Shown in pieces: positions 1 to 7,030 of a DNA stretch of 16,343 nt (positions are counted from its first letter, which is position 1; every line of letters begins with the position of its first letter). Source of the DNA: Polyangium jinanense (GTDB taxonomy: Bacteria > Myxococcota > Polyangia > Polyangiales > Polyangiaceae). Location of the stretch: positions 1 to 16,343 of the forward strand of contig NZ_JAGTJJ010000116.1 in the NCBI RefSeq assembly GCF_028435365.1, written 5' to 3'. A program made the translations under genes and the position numbers. The notes under the pieces are model-generated. The model was given only the letters and a program-made list of their open reading frames with translations, was not told the DNA's origin and did no database searches.

Positions 1-322
1 ACCCCGGACCCCGACCAGGGGTTGACCACCCCTGGACCCGGACCAGCGCACGCGCTGGACTCGGGGTCGATGAACTGCGCATCGCGCTGTTCATCGAACG
101 GGCCGGGTCAAGACTGGCGACGGGCTGGCCCACCAAGACAGCGGGGCTGACGTGTCTACTGAGGGCGGGCCGTCTCAGCTGGCAACGCCGCTCGTGGTCT
201 TGCCACGGGCCCGTCGGAGAAACTGCGCATCGCGCAGTTTCTCCGCCTTCGGTCCAGGCCGTGCCTGGTCCGGGGTGCAGGGGGCGGACAGCCCCCTGCT
301 GGGGTACGGGGCAACGCCCCGT
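1..322 (-). repeat. Structured dispersed repeat, copy A (left end cut by window edge)
   Basis: Non-coding, hairpin-dense element, a second copy of the one at 3775-4081 but in reverse complement. Read on the minus strand the hairpins are: 322-306 (ACGGGGC stem, 3-nt loop); 298-278 (CAGGGGGC stem, 5-nt loop); 268-254 (CCAGGC stem); 245-215 (perfect 14-bp stem, 3-nt loop); an asymmetric core at about 210-97; 96-68 (13-position stem with one T-T mismatch); 58-43 (CCAGCG stem); 35-15 (CCAGGGGT stem). Bases 7-14 also pair with 61-68, so they can enclose the last two hairpins as a branched structure. Core blocks shared with copy B are GTGGCAAGA, GCGTTGCC, GCTGTCTTG and GTCTTGAC. By alignment to copy B only about ten bases are missing beyond base 1. 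The element begins 2 bp after the stop of the 325-1497 gene. It could be a MITE-like element, a structured RNA or a gene-end element. The repeat relationship is clear; the function is unknown. Confidence 0.8.
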
Positions 323-324
323 CG

Positions 325-1497
325 TCAGGCCACGAGTGCGCGGCCGAGCGGCATCACGACGTCATGCATCGCCCGGACGAACGCGGCGCGGGCGTCCCCT
401 CGCGGGACGTGCCCGTGCGCTGCGGCCACCTCGGCCGGGAGCGGCGGCTCCGGGGGCGGCGAAGGCAGGTGGCCCGCGGCGTCGCGGAAGGCTCGCGCGA
501 CGGCGTCACGCACGGGCGCTCCACCTGCGGCGATTGCAAAGGCGAGGACCCGGAACGCGAGCTCTGCGTGGCGGGCCTCGTCCTCCGCGATGCCCGTGAG
601 CACCTGGCGCACGGCTGGATCCGATGCGCGCTCGGCCTGCTCGGACGCGAGCACCGCTGCGAGCGTCTCGCCCACGGCGCCCTCGACCACCGTCGACACG
701 GCGAGCTCCACGAGGCCCTCGCCCAGCGGCAACGACAGCGCCTCGGGCAACCCTCGCGGCGCGACTGGCGCGCCTCGATATGCTGCTGCGAGCGAGAGGG
801 AGAGCCGCGCGTGCCGCACCTCGTCGAGTGCCGCCTCGTGTGCGGCGCGGACGAGCGATTCGTCGGCCCCGTGCGCGAGCAGTGCGAGGGCGAGGCGTGA
901 GAACGCGGCCACCGAGGCGTGCTCGAACAGGCCGTCGCGGATCCAGCGCTCCGCGAGTGCCTCGCGTGCCTCGGCTGAGAGGCCCTCGACGTTCGGCGTG
1001 AGCGGCTCCTCGGACCAACCTCGCCGCGCGGCCTCGACGGGCGCGACGGCGGGGCCGTCCTCGGCGAGGAGCGGCCTGCCGACGGCGCACACGGTCTCGA
1101 TCGTGATGTCGTAGCAGCAGAGACCATTGCCGCTCGGATCGGGCTTCGGGCCGACGTCGACCGAGTGCAAGCAGGAGCAGATATCGAGGCTCTGCGCGAC
1201 GGGGCCGTACGCTTCCTGCGTCGAGGGACACGACTCGCCCACGTCCGGGATGCACGCGAGGAACGTTGAGAGCTCCCCCCACCCGCCTTCGCACTCCATC
1301 GGGCCCGTGGAGCTCGACGTCGCGTTCGTCGTCGTGCTGCCGCCTGCGCCGCCTGCGCCGCCTGTTCCCGTGGACTCGCTGTCGACGACGACCTTCGCGC
1401 CGCAGCCGACGAACGCGACGGGCGCGGCGAGCGTGACGCCGAGCGCGGCCGCCACGCGCTGCGCGAGCTTCTTCCGAAAAATAAGCGAAACGACCAT
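325..1497 (-). CDS. Lipoprotein with ferritin-like di-iron domain
   Basis: Predicted 390-residue exported lipoprotein. Residues 1-31 are a signal sequence with RKK near the start and a hydrophobic core, ending at a lipobox-like FVGC with Cys32. Residues 43-65 are a Gly/Ala/Thr/Ser linker typical of myxobacterial lipoproteins. Residues 66-140 are Cys-rich, with nine cysteines including CSC and CC. Residues 180-390 form a helical ferritin-like domain with the di-iron pattern: E192 in FEHASVAAF, E226xxH229, E272 (or E277), and E307xxH310. Ferritin-like four-helix bundles bind two metals for oxidation or storage; what this one oxidises or binds is not evident. ATG 1497 is chosen because the signal peptide begins there; ATG 1512 adds only five residues. 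The open frame continues far upstream antisense to the GST gene, but that part does not look like protein. No Shine-Dalgarno is visible before 1497. The gene ends 2 bp before repeat copy A. Confidence 0.85.
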   Translation of the reverse strand: MVVSLIFRKKLAQRVAAALGVTLAAPVAFVGCGAKVVVDSESTGTGGAGGAGGSTTTNATSSSTGPMECEGGWGELSTFLACIPDVGESCPSTQEAYGPVAQSLDICSCLHSVDVGPKPDPSGNGLCCYDITIETVCAVGRPLLAEDGPAVAPVEAARRGWSEEPLTPNVEGLSAEAREALAERWIRDGLFEHASVAAFSRLALALLAHGADESLVRAAHEAALDEVRHARLSLSLAAAYRGAPVAPRGLPEALSLPLGEGLVELAVSTVVEGAVGETLAAVLASEQAERASDPAVRQVLTGIAEDEARHAELAFRVLAFAIAAGGAPVRDAVARAFRDAAGHLPSPPPEPPLPAEVAAAHGHVPRGDARAAFVRAMHDVVMPLGRALVA

Positions 1498-1503
1498 GGG
1501 TGC

Positions 1504-1509
1504 ATGATA
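1504..1509 (-). promoter_or_regulatory. Possible -10 hexamer for a leaderless lipoprotein transcript
   Basis: On the minus strand these bases read TATCAT and lie 6 bp upstream of the ATG at 1497. That is the spacing expected if transcription begins at or next to the start codon, which would also explain the missing ribosome-binding site. No convincing -35 box is visible at the usual distance, and myxobacterial promoters are poorly predicted by eye. This is a weak call. Confidence 0.2.
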
Positions 1510-1515
1510 CATGAC

Positions 1516-1520
1516 GAGGG
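1516..1520 (+). promoter_or_regulatory. Ribosome-binding site for the GST-like gene
   Basis: GAGGG four bases before the ATG at 1525. The earlier in-frame ATG at 1504 has no such motif, so this favours 1525 as the start. Confidence 0.45.
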
Positions 1521-1524
1521 CCCG

Positions 1525-2289
1525 ATGCCATCCCCCTTGCTCGTCACGATCACGTTCAGCCACTACTGCGAGAAAGCTCGGTGGACGCTCGATCGCGCGG
1601 GCATCACGTACCGCGAATCGGGCCACCTTCCCGCGTTCCACATGCTCGCCGTGCGCCGCGCGGGCGGGCATCGCAGCGTGCCTGCGCTCATCACGGACGA
1701 GGGCGCGATCAACGACTCGACGGACATCGCCAAGTGGGCGGATCGCCGCGCGCCCGGCGCGCATCTCTACGGGAAAAACGACGTCGAACGCCGGGAGATC
1801 GAGGCGCTCGAGGACCACTTCGACGAGCATTTCGGGCCGCACACCCGGCGCTTCATGTACTTCCACATGCTGCAGGACCGCGACCTCGTGCTCCGCCTCT
1901 CGGCCATGCAAAACGCGCCTCGGCTGGAGAAACGCCTGCTCCCGATCGTCTTCCCGGTCGTCCGCCCCGCGATGCGCCGGGCCATGCGCATCACGCCCGA
2001 AGGCGCCGAGCGCTCGCTCCGGAAAGTCGAGGCCGCGTTCGCCGAGGTCGGCAAGAAGCTCGAAGACGGTCGCCGCTACCTGGTCGGGGACACGCTCACC
2101 ATGGCGGACATCACGTTCGCGAGCCTCGCAGCCGTGGTCCTCGCCCCTCCGCAGTACGGCGCCCCGCTCTGCTCGATGGACGCGCTCCCCCGGGAACCCG
2201 CGGCCCACATGCGCGCCTGGCAAGAGCTGCCCGCGGGGAAATTCGTGGCGAGGCTGTTCCGCGAAGACCGGGCCCCCGCGCGCCCTTGA
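1525..2289 (+). CDS. Glutathione S-transferase family protein
   Basis: Predicted soluble 254-residue protein with the two-domain GST plan. The N-terminal thioredoxin-like half has FSHYCEKARW at residues 11-20, where GSTs place the residue that activates glutathione; Ser12 and Cys15 are candidates. SVPAL at 51-55 carries the cis-proline, and NDSTDIAKW at 63-71 matches the position of the Glu-Ser motif that binds the gamma-glutamyl group. The C-terminal half, from about residue 90, is helical and includes GRRYLVGDTLTMADITFAS, the conserved N-capping-box Asp motif of GST C-terminal domains. The likely role is conjugation or thiol transfer to an electrophile in the cytoplasm; the substrate cannot be read from sequence. 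ATG 1525 is preferred because of GAGGG upstream; ATG 1504 is the alternative. It is divergent from the ferritin-like lipoprotein with 27 bp between starts. Confidence 0.85.
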   Translation: MPSPLLVTITFSHYCEKARWTLDRAGITYRESGHLPAFHMLAVRRAGGHRSVPALITDEGAINDSTDIAKWADRRAPGAHLYGKNDVERREIEALEDHFDEHFGPHTRRFMYFHMLQDRDLVLRLSAMQNAPRLEKRLLPIVFPVVRPAMRRAMRITPEGAERSLRKVEAAFAEVGKKLEDGRRYLVGDTLTMADITFASLAAVVLAPPQYGAPLCSMDALPREPAAHMRAWQELPAGKFVARLFREDRAPARP

Positions 2290-2370
2290 ACGAGGCTTCG
2301 CGGGCGCGCCATTTCAATCCGCACCACCCGTACCAGCGGGCATGGTAGCGTCCGAATGCAAACGCTCTCT

Positions 2371-2378
2371 GGGGGGAG
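2371..2378 (+). promoter_or_regulatory. Ribosome-binding site for the Mrr-like gene
   Basis: GGGGGGAG five bases before the ATG at 2384. It supports that start over the in-frame ATG at 2342, which would add fourteen residues. Confidence 0.55.
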
Positions 2379-2383
2379 CTTTC

Positions 2384-3739
2384 ATGCCACGCCGCTACCT
2401 CGTCATCCGCACCGATCGCACGCAGCGTCCGTTCCTCACCCGCGAGCTCGAGCAAGGCCGCCTGCGCCAGGGTTTCGGCTGGCGACGCGAACACGATCTG
2501 CGGCTCCTGCGCGATCAAGTGCGCGCGGGAAAAAAGCTCACCGAGGAAGAGGCAAGCGTCTGGCGAAACAGGCGCCTGCTCGACACCGAGCCCGACGGCC
2601 TGAAGCCGGGCAACGTGCTCATCCTGCCGAACCTGCCCGAGCCAGGCCGCTGGATCCTCGCGCGCGTGAAGGGCGGATACAATTTCGCGCCCGTCGTCGC
2701 GCCGGGGCGGGAAGGCCCCGATTACGGCCATATCGTCGATGTCGATCCGATCCGCACACCAGGCGGGAAGATCGGCAGCGTCGACGCGGAGAACACGCAC
2801 GTCGACGCAGAGCTCCGCGCCACGATGCGGAACCTGTCGAGGATGTGGTCGATCGACGCGCTCGGCTCCGCCGTGGAGGCGCTCGTCCACGCGATCGAGT
2901 CCGGCAAGGACACGTGGACGCCCGAATCGGAGACCCAAAAAGCCGAAGGGTTCTTCACAGCCGTACGCGACGCGGCATGGAAGCACATCCAGACGAAATA
3001 CAAGGGCCCGGAGCTCCTGCACCTCGTGCATCACCTGTTCGTATGCATCTACGAAGGCGGGCGCGTCGAGCACTGGGGCGGTACCGGAGAGAGGGGCACG
3101 GATCTCATCGTCTACACGAGGGATCCGCTGGGGCTCGAATCCAAAGTCGCCGTGCAAATCAAGCCCAACGACGGGCTCCACGACGACGATCGCGCACTCG
3201 GCCAGATCGAGCAAGCCAAGGAGCTCCACAAGATCGACGCAGGCGTCATCGTGACGACCGCCGAGGTGACGAGCGGAGCATTCGAGGAAAAATGCGCCGC
3301 ACTCGAAGGCAAGCTCGGCATCGACATTCGCGTGATCGCGAGGGGCGAGCTCATCGAGCTCGTGATGAAGTACCTCGGGAGAACCCGAATGACAGTCCGC
3401 GAGGCGCTCATCGACCTGCTTCGCGCAAGCACGGTGGCCCCCGAGCCGCGAGAACACACGTCGGTCACAGACCGCGTGTACGAAGAGCTGCAGCGTCTCC
3501 CCGAGCTCGAACGGCAAATCGCCGGGACAAAGGTCGCACACCAGAACCGCGGCAACGGCGTTCATCTGATCCGGATCGAATTGCCCCAAGAAGTGCCCGG
3601 CGCCGTCGTCGAGCCCATCGCGCAGAGCATCGTATCCTGTCTGCGACGAATGGTCCCGAGCGCGAAGTGTCAACGTGGCAAACCAAGCGGCCCCGGCACG
3701 AAATGGATGGTCGTGGATACCCTGCTCGAGCTCGCCTGA
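2384..3739 (+). CDS. Mrr-type PD-(D/E)XK restriction endonuclease-like protein
   Basis: Predicted 451-residue cytoplasmic protein. The centre, about residues 205-330, looks like an Mrr/Holliday-junction-resolvase-type nuclease core. A helix (LLHLVHHLFVCIYEGG) is followed by GTGERGTDLIVY with Asp240, then VAVQIKP with Gln258-Ile-Lys260; D...QxK is the Mrr variant of the PD-(D/E)XK active site. The remaining fold follows (AKELHKIDAGVIVTTAEVTSGAFEEKCAAL). Residues 1-120 form an extra N-terminal domain with FLTRELEQGRLRQGFGW and WILARVKGGYNF, resembling a DNA-reading or specificity domain. Residues 330-451 are an extra C-terminal region I do not recognise. Mrr-family enzymes usually cut modified foreign DNA; specificity here is unknown. 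There is no methylase or partner beside it, consistent with a solitary type IV-like enzyme. Some stretches, such as 2941-3000 at about 57% G+C, are poorer in G+C than the surroundings, a weak hint of transfer. Repeat copy B begins 36 bases after the stop. Confidence 0.75.
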   Translation: MPRRYLVIRTDRTQRPFLTRELEQGRLRQGFGWRREHDLRLLRDQVRAGKKLTEEEASVWRNRRLLDTEPDGLKPGNVLILPNLPEPGRWILARVKGGYNFAPVVAPGREGPDYGHIVDVDPIRTPGGKIGSVDAENTHVDAELRATMRNLSRMWSIDALGSAVEALVHAIESGKDTWTPESETQKAEGFFTAVRDAAWKHIQTKYKGPELLHLVHHLFVCIYEGGRVEHWGGTGERGTDLIVYTRDPLGLESKVAVQIKPNDGLHDDDRALGQIEQAKELHKIDAGVIVTTAEVTSGAFEEKCAALEGKLGIDIRVIARGELIELVMKYLGRTRMTVREALIDLLRASTVAPEPREHTSVTDRVYEELQRLPELERQIAGTKVAHQNRGNGVHLIRIELPQEVPGAVVEPIAQSIVSCLRRMVPSAKCQRGKPSGPGTKWMVVDTLLELA

Positions 3740-3774
3740 CGGCGCGAGCGTCCGCGTTCAGCATTGCCGTCGCG

Positions 3775-4081
3775 CCGGGGCGCTGCCCCGGGCCCCGCGG
3801 GGGCTGTTCGCCCCTCGACCCGAACCAGGGCAAGCCCTGGACTCGAGTTGGAAGAACTGCGCTCCGCGCAGTTCTTCCACGGGCCGGTGGCAAGATCAGG
3901 GGCAGCGTTGCCCTTAGAAATGGCAGCGCGGCTGTCTTGATTGGCAAGGTCGTAGCTGGTCTTGACTCGGCCTGTTCGATGAACTGCGCATCGCGCAGTT
4001 CATCGACCCCGGGTCCAGCGCTTGCGCTGGTCCGGGTCCCGGGGCGGATAGCCCCGGGTGGGGCCTGGGGCAACGCCCCAG
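3775..4081 (+). repeat. Structured dispersed repeat, copy B (complete)
   Basis: Non-coding element of about 307 bp with near mirror symmetry. Hairpins in order: 3775-3791 (CCGGGGC stem, 3-nt loop); 3800-3814 (GGGGC stem); 3825-3840 (CCAGGG stem); 3849-3879 (14-bp stem, 3-nt loop); core about 3880-3976, with a small GGGCA hairpin at 3900-3913; 3977-4005 (perfect 13-bp stem, loop ATC); 4015-4030 (CCAGCG stem); 4038-4058 (CCCGGGGC stem, 5-nt loop); 4065-4081 (CTGGGGC stem, loop AAC). The left four hairpins are inverted counterparts of the right four, so the whole element is a large imperfect inverted repeat. The asymmetric core shares GTGGCAAGA, GCGTTGCC, GCTGTCTTG and GTCTTGAC with copy A read in reverse complement. 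No open frame in it looks coding. It lies 36 bases after the Mrr-like gene and 162 bases before the kinase gene. A MITE-like origin, a structured RNA, or a termination/gene-end element are all possible. Confidence 0.85.
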
Positions 4082-4243
4082 CGATGCGCCAAGCGGTAAC
4101 ATTCCGCTGTTCACGTTCGTACACTTTTGAGGACCAAGCGCCTCCCCTCCCCCGCCGGATCCGACCGAGACCGACCCGACGTAGCGCATCGCGGCGAACC
4201 CCCCGTTCCGGAAATTCCCTGATCGGGTATCCTCCTTTCCGCC
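4082..4243 (+). other. Leader/promoter region of the receptor-kinase gene
   Basis: 162 bases between repeat B and the kinase start. There is no coding signal and no strong promoter match. A short palindrome TTCCGGAA lies at 4206-4213, about 30 bases before the start, and pyrimidine-rich sequence precedes the ATG without a clear Shine-Dalgarno motif. The region probably carries the promoter for the 4244-9781 genes, inferred from position only. Confidence 0.35.
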
Positions 4244-6967
4244 ATGCCCCCGCCCTCTGCCCGCGAGCACGCCGCACGTCGTGTCGGCAAAACGCTCCGG
4301 GACAAGTACCGCATCGAGCGTGTGCTCGGCGTGGGCGGCATGGCGACGGTCTACCTCGCCGTTCACCGCAACGGTCACCGGGTCGCCCTCAAGATCCTCC
4401 ACCCCGAGCTCTCCGCCAGCGTCACCCAGCGCGACCGCTTCGTCCGCGAAGGCTACGTCGCGAACCGGATCGAGCACCCCGGCGCCGTGCGCGTCCTCGA
4501 CGACGACCTCTCCGACGACGGCTGCCCGTTCCTCGTGATGGAGCTGCTCGAAGGCGAGACCCTCGACCAGCGGCGAAGGCGCGCGGGCGGGAACCTCGCC
4601 TCCCGCGAGGTCCTCGTCATCGGCCACGCGCTCTGCGACGCGCTCGCGGCCGCGCACGACAAGGGCATCGTGCATCGCGACATCAAGCCGGAGAACGTGT
4701 TCATCACGTCCGACGGCACCCTCAAGATCCTCGACTTCGGCATCGCGCGCGTCGCCGACGAGGAAGGTGGTCCCGGCGGCGGCGTCGCCGGCACCCCCGC
4801 GTACATGCCGCCCGAGCAGGCCCTCGGGGATCGAGGCGCCATCGACGCGCGCACCGACCTCTGGGCCGCAGGCGCGACGATGTTCACGCTCATCACGGGC
4901 AGACTCGTGCACGACGCGAGCCGCGCGACGGAGCTGCTCACGAGCACCGCGACCAAGCCCGCGCCGCGCCTCCTCGACGTCGCACCCGAGGTCCCGCGCG
5001 AGATCGCCCGCGTCATCGACGAGGCCCTCGCGTATTCACGGCACGACAGGTTCGAGGACGCGCGCGAGATGCGCGACGCGATCGGCATGGCCCACATGGC
5101 GGTGTACGGCGAGCCGCTCTCCGTCGTTGGACCTCGCAACAGCGGCAGCGCCCTCGCGTTCGCGCCGTCGTCGTCGGGGCGCATCTCGCTCCAGCCCGCG
5201 TCGGGGCGTGTCGTCACGTCGCGGCCGCGGGCCGAGCTCGTCGAGACGGTGCTCGACGTGCCCCCACCAAACGAAGGCTCACCGCGCCCGCCCTCACTCG
5301 CGCCGGCCGCCGCGCCGGTCGACGGCGCGCCGCAGAACACGGTGAGCGAGCCTCTCTCGTCGCGGCCCACCGAGCAGCGTCCTTCCCGGGCGCGCGCCGT
5401 GCTCATGATGTCGGCGGGTTTCGGCATGATCGCCACGCTCCTCGTGCTCTTCGTGGCCCGCGCGAACCACCTCGTGCTGACCGACGTGCCGCCAGCCCCT
5501 CCGAACCCCGCGCCGCGCCCCGTATGTGTGACGAACGCCGACTGCGCGATCCCGGGCGGCGACAAACACGCGATTTGCCGCAAGGACCGCGGCGCCTGCG
5601 TCACGCTCGAGACCGATCAGTGCCGCGTCCTCGCCGACGATCGTGACGTCGAGAACGACGGCACGCTCTGGATCGGCGCGATGTACCCGCACGACGAGAA
5701 GAAGGGCACGCCGTACGGCCGGCAAGCCGCGCGCGCCGTGGACCTCGCGCGCCGCGATTTCGCGAACCTCACAGGCGGCCTGCCGCCCGCGAGCGGCGCG
5801 GGGAAACCTCGCCCGATCGGGATCGTCCTCTGCGACGACACCGAAGCCGCCGAACGCGCGGCGTCGCACCTCGTCGACGACATCGGCGTCCCCGCGGTCC
5901 TCGGTTTCGCGCGCAGCAAGGAGGTCCTCGACCTCGCGAGCTCGCACTTCTTGCCGAAGGGCGTGCTCGCGCTCGCCTCGAACACGGCCTCGATGCTCAC
6001 GGACATCGCGCACGCGCCGGGCGATCCGCGCTTCGTCTTGCGCGTGACCACGAGCGCGACCATGTCCACGGACGCGAAGGCCGCGTTCCTCGAGCACGTG
6101 CTCGAGCCGGAGATCCGCAAGCGGCCCGGGATCCTCCGCCCGGACGAGGCGTTACGCGTCGCCATCGTCCGCGTCGACAACGCCTCCGGCGTGAGCCACG
6201 CGGACAAACTCGTCTCGGCCTTGCGCTGGAACGGCAAGAGCGCCCATGAGAACGGCGACGATCTGCGCCAGTTCGTGGTGAAGGACGAGCTCTCCGGATC
6301 GCAGACCGGCGACGCCGTCGCGCCCTTGATCGAGTCGATCGGCTCGTTCGCGCCGCACGTCGTCTTCGAGGCCGGGGCGGGCGCGCAGTTCTTCGTCGAG
6401 CTCGAGCGACGCTGGCCGAAGAACCTCCGCTTCCGGCCGCATTACGTCATGTCGGGCTCGCTCGCGTCCGACGACTTCTTGAAGCTCGTCGCCGAGCGCC
6501 CGGACGCCTCGCGAAGGCTGCTCAGCGTCGACGCCGCGATGAACCCCGCGCTCGCGAAGTTCGTCGTGCACCACAACGAAATCTTCCCCGACAAGGTCAC
6601 GCCGTACGACTCGACGAGCGCGCCGTATGACGCGTTTTACGCCGTCGCGTACGCCGCGCTCGCGCTCGGCGACGAGCCGATTACGGGCCGCGGGCTCGCG
6701 CGCGCCGTGCGCCGCCTCGTGCCCCCTGGCGAGCCGGTCGAGGTCGGCCAGGGCGGGATCTACACGGCGATCAAGGTCCTACGCGGCGGTAAAAATATCG
6801 ACCTCACGGGCGCGCAGACCTCGCTCGACTTCGATCCGGAGACCGGCGACGCGACGGTCGATTTCGCCGTGTATTGCCTCGATCCGAAGCGCCGCGTCGC
6901 GGCCGAGTCGGGCCTCGTCTACCGCGCGAAGACCGGCAAGCTCGAAGGCGCGATGCGCTGTCCGTAA
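4244..6967 (+). CDS. Transmembrane Ser/Thr receptor kinase with periplasmic substrate-binding domain
   Basis: Predicted 907-residue one-piece receptor. Residues 20-290 are a complete PknB-type kinase: glycine loop GVGGMATV at 29-36, VALK with Lys50, catalytic HRDIKPEN with Asp146, DFG with Asp164, and MPPEQ with Glu191 in place of the usual APE. All catalytic residues are present, so it should be active. A Pro/Ser-rich linker (about 300-380) leads to one membrane helix at about 385-406. Outside the membrane a short Cys-rich module (five cysteines) precedes a domain of about 450 residues, 450-900. It resembles the type 1 periplasmic-binding fold of branched-chain amino acid receptors, starting IGAMYPHDEKKGTPYG and containing VLGFARS and VLALASNTAS. 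Known kinases of this layout sense extracellular signals; here a small ligand probably controls the kinase, but its identity is unknown. ATG 4244 is the only sensible start. The two downstream envelope genes may be its partners. Confidence 0.9.
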   Translation: MPPPSAREHAARRVGKTLRDKYRIERVLGVGGMATVYLAVHRNGHRVALKILHPELSASVTQRDRFVREGYVANRIEHPGAVRVLDDDLSDDGCPFLVMELLEGETLDQRRRRAGGNLASREVLVIGHALCDALAAAHDKGIVHRDIKPENVFITSDGTLKILDFGIARVADEEGGPGGGVAGTPAYMPPEQALGDRGAIDARTDLWAAGATMFTLITGRLVHDASRATELLTSTATKPAPRLLDVAPEVPREIARVIDEALAYSRHDRFEDAREMRDAIGMAHMAVYGEPLSVVGPRNSGSALAFAPSSSGRISLQPASGRVVTSRPRAELVETVLDVPPPNEGSPRPPSLAPAAAPVDGAPQNTVSEPLSSRPTEQRPSRARAVLMMSAGFGMIATLLVLFVARANHLVLTDVPPAPPNPAPRPVCVTNADCAIPGGDKHAICRKDRGACVTLETDQCRVLADDRDVENDGTLWIGAMYPHDEKKGTPYGRQAARAVDLARRDFANLTGGLPPASGAGKPRPIGIVLCDDTEAAERAASHLVDDIGVPAVLGFARSKEVLDLASSHFLPKGVLALASNTASMLTDIAHAPGDPRFVLRVTTSATMSTDAKAAFLEHVLEPEIRKRPGILRPDEALRVAIVRVDNASGVSHADKLVSALRWNGKSAHENGDDLRQFVVKDELSGSQTGDAVAPLIESIGSFAPHVVFEAGAGAQFFVELERRWPKNLRFRPHYVMSGSLASDDFLKLVAERPDASRRLLSVDAAMNPALAKFVVHHNEIFPDKVTPYDSTSAPYDAFYAVAYAALALGDEPITGRGLARAVRRLVPPGEPVEVGQGGIYTAIKVLRGGKNIDLTGAQTSLDFDPETGDATVDFAVYCLDPKRRVAAESGLVYRAKTGKLEGAMRCP

Positions 6968-7030
6968 CGGATGCGGCAAGGCGTTGCGCCTACAGGCCGA
7001 GTGCGGATACGGTGCGGATCTTCCCGCGCC

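Noticed and set aside
1..322. CRISPR array or rho-independent terminator cluster in the hairpin region
   Set aside because: There is no regular repeat/spacer periodicity and no T tracts; the ordered, inverted hairpins shared with 3775-4081 fit a dispersed element better.
152..1114. 320-codon plus-strand open frame
   Set aside because: It runs from the repeat into the antisense of the ferritin-like gene. The product is Ser/Ala/Arg-rich with no motif.
1498..2223. Upstream extension of the ferritin-like lipoprotein frame
   Set aside because: It lies antisense to the GST gene and would bury the signal peptide; the lipoprotein start at 1497 fits far better.
2356..5646. 1096-codon plus-strand open frame
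   Set aside because: It spans the Mrr-like gene, repeat B and half the kinase in another frame. The product is Arg/Pro/Ala low-complexity; the true genes have clear motifs.
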